Shown: positions 56,697-64,000 of the stretch, in pieces
Layout of the letters: each line of letters starts with the position of its first letter
How positions within the stretch are numbered: position 1 is the stretch's first letter
Source: Henricia sp. BOLD:AAB3569
Taxonomy: Eukaryota; Echinodermata; Asteroidea; Spinulosida; Echinasteridae
Direction of reading: 5' to 3'
DNA: 64,000 nucleotides
Assembly (NCBI GenBank): GCA_037783545.1
Contig: JBBELK010000922.1
Coordinates: 186,001-250,000 of the forward strand
Notes under the pieces: model-generated
What the model was told of the DNA's origin: nothing
Database searches by the model: none
Seen by the model: the letters and a program-made list of their open reading frames with translations, nothing else
Program-made: the position numbers and the translations under genes

Positions 56697-59600
56697 ATGG
56701 CAGATCGCAATGCCAGAAACTTGTTCACAACTGCCAGCATTCTGCTGTGCACGGTCGTGTTTCATTTTGCCAAGTGCAGCGGGAAAAACACGACAACCCC
56801 ACCAAATATTCTCCTGATCATCGCCGATGACTACGGTTTCCATGACATCGGCTACCACGGTTCAAAGATCAAAACACCGTGGCTTGATAAACTCGCTGCC
56901 GAAGGCGTAAAACTGGAGAATTATTACGTTCAGCCGATCTGCACGCCTACGAGAAGTCAGTTGATGAGCGGCCGTTATCAGGTGAAATACAGGCCAAACC
57001 AGGCAACTTATAATCTATGTTTTCCCTGATCCTGACAAGGAATCTTCTTGTGTAAAAAGTAATCTTGATTGCATCAAAATCAGTCAATCGAATCAAAAGT
57101 TATAATAATAATAATAATATTAATAACTAGAGGTATGACGTTTGTTGTTACAAACGCCAGGTGATCGGGGTAAATGAACATTTTGTGATGAATTTCAGAC
57201 GTTGTTATCACCTGTGGAATGGCAAAAATGGAAGTTCAGCAGCCGATTTCACGAAACTTTACTCAATTGCGCAAGTCCACTTACGCCATTACTTGCGCAA
57301 TAACTTATGGCGTAAGTGGACTTGCGCAATTGCGTAAAGTTTCGTGAAATCGGCTGCTGTATACACTAATCCGGTAACTAATATCTCCTCCCTGCATATC
57401 CGCCATAGCTGGGGGGTTGATAGCTTGCACCGTTTTGAGATATGAATTGTTGAAATAATAATCTTTGAAATCTTGTAATGTGACACCAGTGACGACATCA
57501 TGACGTCACAATTTTGTGCACAAATTGTTGAACAATATGTTGAACATCAAGTTCTTAAATGTGGCGAAGGAATCATACCAATATCTGTTGTAGTTTTCAA
57601 GATACAGCATTTTAAAACATCTCAGCTCCAAATTTGCGTAATTTGACACCACATTACGTAACCACCGTCCATGTCATGACGTCACCAATGGTATAGTCAA
57701 AAGGTCCACATGTGTGGAAACATTTCGTTCCGCAGAAATATGGTCAAATTCACTACCACTTTGAATCTATTTGCATTAAAAATGCTAAAAAATTGCACAT
57801 TTTCGAAGAACTTCCGGTTTGGACCGGAAGTAGGCGTCACACAGGGGTCATGACATCGTATGATTTGTTCAGTTCATTTAGACTTATCATGTTGTGAAAG
57901 AATTGTTCAAGTATCTATAATTATAATTTAGGCAGTTTCAACCGTTTTATTTTAAAGCCCACATCGATTTAAAATGTGTCAATTGAAAGAGTGGTTATTG
58001 ACTAGAAGAAATCTGTTTATTTTTTTCAAATCGGATTTTGCATTGCGAAGCTACAGTCGGTTTGGATAATTGAAAACAGGGTAAAAATTCATCGGCAGGT
58101 CAAAGGTTATCCTATGTTTTTCTTTATTTCTAATTTGGCACCGACAATGGTCACTGTGGCTTATACTTTTGGTTATATATCTTTGCTCAACTCTATCCTG
58201 GATGGCCCAAAGTTGGTACAAACAACAGTTATTAATATATGTACAAGGACAGATAATTAATTTATATTTTAAATACCTCATTTGCATAATAAATTAATAA
58301 TTTATGCAAAAACGGTCAATTTTCAAGGGAAAACTCATTTTTCTCAAATTTATCTTAAGCAGGTTTGATTATTACAATGTCTTACATCATTTAATTAAAG
58401 TATTTACTTTAATTAAATGATGCAATTAAATGATGCTTACAAAGTTACATTAAATACAAAACAGAGAAGAGAATGACGTATTATTCTTCAGAGATAAATA
58501 ATTTATGTTTTGATCAAAACAAACGGATGTGGAGCCTGGAGGTTATATTTAAATCTTTACAAATAATAGTAATTACAGATGTTACTACGGGCAGGAGGCT
58601 CAACTATGGATGACGATTCTGCATCATCAAGGGACTCGTACTACCCTTTTTCATCTTCAGGCTCACTGGTGGTATGTCACAGGACGAGGACCACAGAAAA
58701 GCTGCAAAAATAATTGACAAAGAATAATATTACTCAACAAATTATTTGCCTTCATTTGTTAAAAAAATCTACTTTTTTTGAAACCCACAATACAGTACAT
58801 GTAGTAAAATCATGTTCCATTCCTCACATATGGATGTCCATAATGATAAAATATTTGTAAAAACGGAGGCGGAAGAAATGATCACGATTATAAAAAATAA
58901 AAGGTGCCAGAATAAAAACAATTACCTTAAATATTTATTAATTGGATTATTGCCACGTTAAAATGCATTATTTAAGCGCAAAACACGCCAGATAAACGTC
59001 ACAAAATTCACAACCCCTGTTCAGTTAAATGGTATCGCCCACAATAGCGACACGCTCGCTTTAGCTGTTGTTTTCTCTCGTAAAATCGGAACGGTTTTGC
59101 TTTAAATTAACAACTAAATATCTTTAATTGGTGTATCTGATATCACGTATTGTCTTTGAATGTTAATAAATTCAACATCAGTTACAAAATTGGCACACAA
59201 TTTTGCACAGATTGACGTAAAACGCAGGTTTTCTAACGCTGCATCATCGCTTGTTTCACGGGAATTACGAGATCATCGCGTATGCAGTGGGCACACCACC
59301 GCCGTACGTCCCGGCCCTACACACGGCGTTGAACTCGGTCGTACGTCGGTGTGGACATTGCACGCGAGCGAAGTCTCGGATTCCTGCTCAACATGCCCTC
59401 CTAAAAGTACATTTTTGCGACAAATGGTAGGCCTTACGGACTTTTTGTCAGTATGGTAGGATCGTTTAATGTCTACTTTTGTATACATACCTTGTCGCTT
59501 GGTGATTCACGTTGATTATGGATCGCTTTATGGACGAGGAAAAATGTTTTTGACCGCAAAAGTTGCAACCCGCGGTCGATTTTGTACGCGAATGGACCCC

Positions 59601-62600
59601 AGGCTAGCTGGAAGCATACTCTTTTCCGATGATGACGTTTCTAAGCCAACCGGCCAATCAGAACGCGCAAATCTTTACCCGAAGTGTTCCGATCTTATTT
59701 AGCCCGATTCGTTTTAGCGTTGAAGTGAGTATCACTGACACGAACTCGCCGGAAGTTGTGTGTGCCCATAGGAATGTGCAGTAACCACGGGCGCTGTGTG
59801 TGGAGTATATGGGCTCTCTGTTTACGATAACGGAAGTAGTCCGTCTGTGGAACAGTATTACGGTTCTTGAGATATGAATTTTGAAAATAATAACCTTTGA
59901 ATTTTTGTAATTTGACACCTGATGACGTCATGATTACGTCACACTTGATGCCATCATGATACTGTACATTCTGGTGAAAGTCTGTCATATGTCTCTATCT
60001 AATTTACTAACGATTCAGCTTGGTTTGATGGGCATTGTTACTGGTAAGTGTAAAAACTGAGATTTCCGTTTTCGTTGAACTTTGACCTCCAATTGACCCC
60101 AGAAGGAAGGGTCAGATGACAATGCCCACACAAAGAAAGTTGTAGAACAGAATGTCATCTATAAACCTGCCAAATACGAAGATCCTGGGTCACGTGGTTT
60201 TCGAGACGGAAGCATTTTAAAATATGCATATTTTGGTTTTTTGGGAGGTGTAATTTGATACTTGATGACGTCACGATGACGTCACGCTTGATGCCATCAT
60301 AATATTAAACACGCTGGTGAAAGTCTGCTATAGGACCTATGCCTGTACTTAGTTTCTTAAAGATTCAGCTTGGTTTGATGGGCATTGTTGCTCAATAAGT
60401 GCAAAAATTGAGATTTTCGTTTTCGTTGAACTTTGACCTCAGATTGACCCCAGAAGGAAGGGTCAGATGAAAATGCCCACACGAAGAAAATTGTAGGCCA
60501 TGATCTGATATATAAGCCTGTCAAATACGAAGATCATGGGTCACGTGGTTTTCCAAACGGAAGCATTTTAAAACATGCATATTTTGGTCATTTTTGGTTT
60601 GTAATTTGATACCTAATGACGTCACAATGACGTCACACTTGTATGCACATCTTCACATTGGGGTTGATGTTCCTACCAAGTTTTAAGTTGATAGCTTGAA
60701 ACGTTTTGAAGAAAAGCTCTGGAAACGTTTGAACAGAAAAAGAAGAAAAAGAAAAGGGAAAAAAAAAAAAAGACAAAGAAATCGTACGAGAGCAATAGGT
60801 GATCGGGGCTGTTGGCCCGATCACCTAATAATATATCTCCTAATGCTGCAAACGGGCGACGCACCGGTAAGACTTTGCCAGACGACCACCGAAATTTCGG
60901 CTAAAATACATCGATTGGACACCAAATTTCTGTAACCCGAAGCTTCCAAAAATGGTTCCACACCTAATAAAAATGGTTCTAGACCTAATAAAAATGGTTC
61001 TCGATTTTGAAAAGATGGTTTTTTAAAACAAAAAATGGTTTTTGACTTTAAAAATATTTCAACCGTGTCGCCCTTATAGGACTCCCTACACAAAAAGTGT
61101 CGCCCCATTGGATAAAATAGAGAAATAAGAACTTGGTAAAGCGCCATATCAAAAAATTGCTCTTAGGCGCTGTACAACAATACAAACAATAAAACAAGGC
61201 TACATTTTTCGAACCTGCAATATACAGCTAAACATTTAGGAATTTAAAAATGCTTCTCTAAAAAGATGGGTTTTTAACCCACACTTAAAACAACTAACAC
61301 TACTAGACTCCCTAAGTTCAATTTCAAGCTGGTTCCAAAGGCGGGGACCAGCCACCGAGAACATTCTCTCACCAGCAGAAACTAGCCTAGTTTTTGGACA
61401 ATTTAGTCTCCAAGTGTCTTGGGCCGACCTAGTGAACCGACTGGGTACTCTGATACTGAGTAAGTCACACAAGTAGTTGGGAGCAATGCCGTGAAGACAT
61501 TTAAAAATGTCATTTTTGGTACAACAAAGTCACACCCTAGTATTTTTACATTTTTTTAAAGATCCACACAGCTCTTGAGCACTCAATTATCTGGGATGTC
61601 CAACCAAACTGTCTGCCTCTTCAAGACGCCACAGTCGCTGATAAGCTCAAGGATCTCGGCTATGCCACCCATGCAGTTGGAAAATGGCATCTTGGGTTTT
61701 ATAAGAAAGCCTGCTGGCCCACCAGACGTGGCTTTGACACATTTTTTGGTGAGAGTCTACAAATTTTAAGTAAATACTATTAATTATTCCTGATACTGAA
61801 ACCAAAGATTCCTCAAAAGTGCCCAAGACACAAGCTCGTAAGCCTGTATCTATAAACACTGGCAGCAATCTTTAGTGTCGACTGAACGTTTTCCTGGTTA
61901 ACCAAAACTTGGGAAATAACGGTTCACCGTAAATTCCCAACCTTATTCTAAAACATTGTTAATGATTGTGATTTCATCAGGGTATTACACGGGAAGCGAA
62001 GAATACTTCAGTCATTATCGGGGCTGTGGAATGCCGGGATTCAATTGTTCTGGATTTAAGAGCGGACTAGATTTCCGTGACCAAGAAGTGCCGGCCGAAA
62101 AATACTCTGGTCAGTACTCCACCTACCTGTATGCTGAGCGGACACAGCAAATTCTTGAAAGTCACGACCCCAAAAAGGTATAATAAAGAATTTATATTAA
62201 AACTGCTGGAATAAGGGGAGGGGGAGGGCAGGGCAGGGGGAAGGGGCAGGGCAGGGGGAAGGGGCGAGGTGGGAGGAGGGGTGGGGAAAGGGGAGGAGGC
62301 GGCAGGGTGGGGAGAGGAAGAGGGATCGGAGGGGGACAATGTTTTAAGAGGTGGTGTGCACCCCTCTTTTAAAGGCCCTTAATATCATTTGCAATGACCC
62401 AAAATGTGTGATGTACTCGACTACAACCCTGTTTACAGGTAATATTTTATATTTTTTGTTTGTGTGTGTGTTTAGCCATTCTTTATCTACCTGCCTTTTC
62501 AAGCGGTCCACGCGCCCCTTCAAGTTCCCGAGAAATACATTGAGCCTTACAAGAACGTGACAGATCGAAAACGACGCATTTATTCCGGCATGGTGGCATG

Positions 62601-63923
62601 CATGGACGAAGCCGTTGGCAACATCACACAGACAGTGACAAAACTAGGATTATGGAACAACACTGTGCTAATCTTTTCTACAGGTAAGATTTTGGCATTG
62701 AATTCAAATTCTCCATACATTTACTGTTGGGTCTTTCTATAAATTATGGGGTCCAAAAGTGTGACATTTAGTGTTATTTTTCGTACAAAAATCTTTAAAA
62801 TGGCTTTTAAAACCATTTTTTATGAATTGTACTTTATGTACTCACTCTTTGAGATGGAAAGTATTTAAATAATGTGTCCTGAATTTACAAAAACGAGATG
62901 TAAAATGTAACGGGGGACACCAAAATTGGACCCCTAGTTTATAGAAAGATCTTGTTCATACTCAGTTATTCGATCGGTTTCAATGTGACCTGCCATGCTA
63001 TGGTTTTACTATTTTCCTTAAAGATAATGGTGGCCAGATTCACAGAGGTGGCAATAACTGGCCTCTCCGTGGCTGGAAAGCGTCGCTGTGGGAGGGCGGT
63101 ATGCATGGTGTGGGATTCGTTCACAGTCCCTTGCTGTCCAAAAGTGTACAGGGCACCATCAGCAAAGAAATGGTACACGTCAGTGATTGGTTTCCGACAC
63201 TGGTTGAAGGCATCGCGGGCGGGAGTACAAGTGGAATGAACCTAGACGGTTTCAATGTTTGGCAAACAATCAGGTGAATTTTTCTTGTAGCTTGTAAATG
63301 GTTCCGTCCAAAGTTGTCAACTTTGGTAGGGGGAGGGGGATTGAGGGCTGTATATGTAGGACTTTACATGCACTGTAAAATCTTAACATTTCGTGGTAAT
63401 ATTTTCGGGGGGAGGGAGGTGGGTCTTGAAAAATACTACTCTCTATAGAACTGTGAAAATGTTGAAAACTTTAGACAGCCCCTTAGGGTGGATTTTTTTC
63501 TCTACCCATGAAGTGTCAACATTTTACAGTGCATGTAAAGTCGTACACTGCCCTTGACCGCCCTCCCCCCTTCCTACGCTTTGTAGAACCGTAATAATGT
63601 TGACAACTTTAGACGGCCCCTTATTCAGGCCATGCACATCATTTTTAGAAGAAATTGAATTGTGAATTTTTGAAGATCTTGAAATGTCTTAATTTTTTTC
63701 TCTTTTTAAAACAGTGAAGGAAAATCATCACCTCGCAAGGAAATCCTTCACAATATTGACCCATTAATGTTGAGCAGATATAATGTGACTAGCGGGCACC
63801 AGTCTAAAGTTGATTACATTAATAGCCTACACAGTCGCTATGGCAACAAGTCTGGTTCCTTTAACACCACCATAAGAGCTGCCATACGTCGTGGAGACTG
63901 GAAACTTGTGACTGGAGACCCAG
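56697..63923 (+). CDS. Arylsulfatase B/I/J-type sulfatase (3' partial)
   Basis: A secreted or lysosomal sulfatase that cleaves sulfate esters, probably from glycosaminoglycan-type sugars. Exons in the window: 56697-56981, 61562-61748, 61981-62177, 62476-62683, 63024-63273, 63715-63923 (about 445 residues), continuing past the end. Residues 8-28 form a signal peptide. The metal-binding pair is in IADDYG (44-45). Cys82 in [13 protein letters not shown] is the residue converted to formylglycine. GKWHLG gives the catalytic Lys and His, and STDNGG gives the second Asp-Asn metal site; this last motif spans an exon junction. [12 protein letters not shown] and RRGFDTFFG match the ARSB/ARSI/ARSJ group. 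All visible active-site residues are present. Intron 1, about 4.6 kb, is full of repeats. Confidence 0.93.
57237..57359. repeat. Near-perfect foldback MITE
   Basis: CAGCAGCCGATTTCACGAAA and its inverse end a 123-bp hairpin with arms of about 53 bp; the loop reads ACTTGCGCAATAACTT. Confidence 0.85.
59890..60690. repeat. Tandem duplication of about 340 bp carrying CRE-like sites
   Basis: Two full units and a partial third share GATTCAGCTTGGTTTGATGG, CCCCAGAAGGAAGGGTCAGA and GGTCACGTGGTTTTC-like blocks. Each unit starts with paired TGACGTCA or close variants. A related partial unit lies at 57400-57700. Confidence 0.8.
60780..60835. repeat. Short perfect hairpin
   Basis: AGGTGATCGGG and CCCGATCACCT flank a 7-base loop, directly after a purine-rich AAAAGAAAAG run. 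A single AGGTGATCGGG also occurs near 57169. Confidence 0.6.
60840..61110 (-). repeat. MITE family D
   Basis: An inverse copy with ACCACCGAAATTTCGGC and the CCTAATAAAAATGGTTCTAG block, ending near AGTGTCGCCCCATTGG. Confidence 0.65.
61130..61475 (-). mobile_element. LINE fragment, 3' end
   Basis: On the minus strand 61236-61472 encodes the C-terminal end of a non-LTR retrotransposon reverse transcriptase. [12 protein letters not shown] and [12 protein letters not shown] are typical of CR1/L2-like and Jockey-like LINEs. The 3' untranslated part follows to about 61130, with GGCGCTTTACC at its end. A 5'-truncated copy, inverse to the sulfatase gene. Confidence 0.75.
62213..62335 (+). repeat. G-rich polypurine tract
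   Basis: About 120 bp almost purely G and A with many GGGG runs (GGGCAGGGGGAAGGGGCAGG-like units), in sulfatase intron 3. It could form G-quadruplex or triplex DNA. Confidence 0.85.
62729..62950. repeat. MITE family E, diverged copy
   Basis: TGGGTCTTTCTATAAATTAT at one end and TTTATAGAAAGATC at the other. The inner AACGGGGGACACC block matches 35341-35596. Confidence 0.7.
63308..63615. repeat. Foldback element
   Basis: AAAGTTGTCAACTTTGG and GTAGGACTTTACATGCACTG at the left pair with inverse copies near 63600 and 63530. The loop holds another G-rich run. Confidence 0.7.
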
Positions 63924-63962
63924 GTAATTAGGCAGAATATAGATTCAGTAAGATTTCATTGT

Positions 63963-64000
63963 AAAAGGAGCGTGTCCTCGGATCACATTTTTAAGGTCAC
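63963..64000. repeat. MITE family B, cut by the window end
   Basis: AAAAGGAGCGTGTCCTCGGA matches the family B terminus. Confidence 0.5.

Overview
The window is animal nuclear DNA. Genes are split by GT-AG introns, the proteins are metazoan (WAP and antistasin domains, Brambleberry, PAN/Apple, animal haem peroxidase, arylsulfatase), and the introns are crowded with short foldback transposons and tRNA-derived SINEs. The gene set suggests a marine invertebrate, most likely a deuterostome such as an echinoderm. That placement is inference; the species cannot be read from this sequence.

Layout: (1) 1-20409, plus strand: the 3' part of a large gene that repeats small cysteine-rich protease-inhibitor modules. 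I read 26 exons: 15 WAP exons, 10 antistasin exons and a hydrophobic tail exon; its 5' end lies outside the window. (2) 22268-29579, minus strand: a complete 11-exon class I (iron-sulfur) fumarase with a likely mitochondrial presequence. (3) 30301-40083, plus strand: a complete 12-exon Brambleberry/KAR5-type nuclear-fusion protein, divergent from the fumarase across about 720 bp. (4) 42338-44454, minus strand: a two-exon serine-rich protein of unknown function ending in a CAAX box (CVIL). (5) 45793-46585, plus strand: a small secreted single PAN/Apple-domain protein. (6) 48013-53994, minus strand: a complete 10-exon secreted haem peroxidase. (7) 56697-63923, plus strand: the 5' six exons of an arylsulfatase B/I/J-type sulfatase that continues past the window.

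These genes do not form an operon or an obvious pathway. Three adjacent pairs are head-to-head (fumarase/brambleberry, CAAX protein/PAN protein, peroxidase/sulfatase), so the intervals between them probably hold promoters for both sides. The most interesting locus is the WAP/antistasin gene. Every module is one phase 1-1 exon. The cysteine scaffold is nearly constant, while the residue at the expected protease-contact position differs in almost every antistasin module, and the tail looks like a GPI-anchor signal. Together this suggests a membrane-tethered, many-headed inhibitor.

Non-coding DNA holds at least a dozen repeat families, called A-L in the features, and several clear nested insertions with target-site duplications. 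I saw no retrovirus, LTR element, Polinton, CRISPR array or rRNA gene. Exon coordinates were assigned by eye from splice sites, reading phase and family similarity. All internal junctions keep frame, but none was tested against transcripts.
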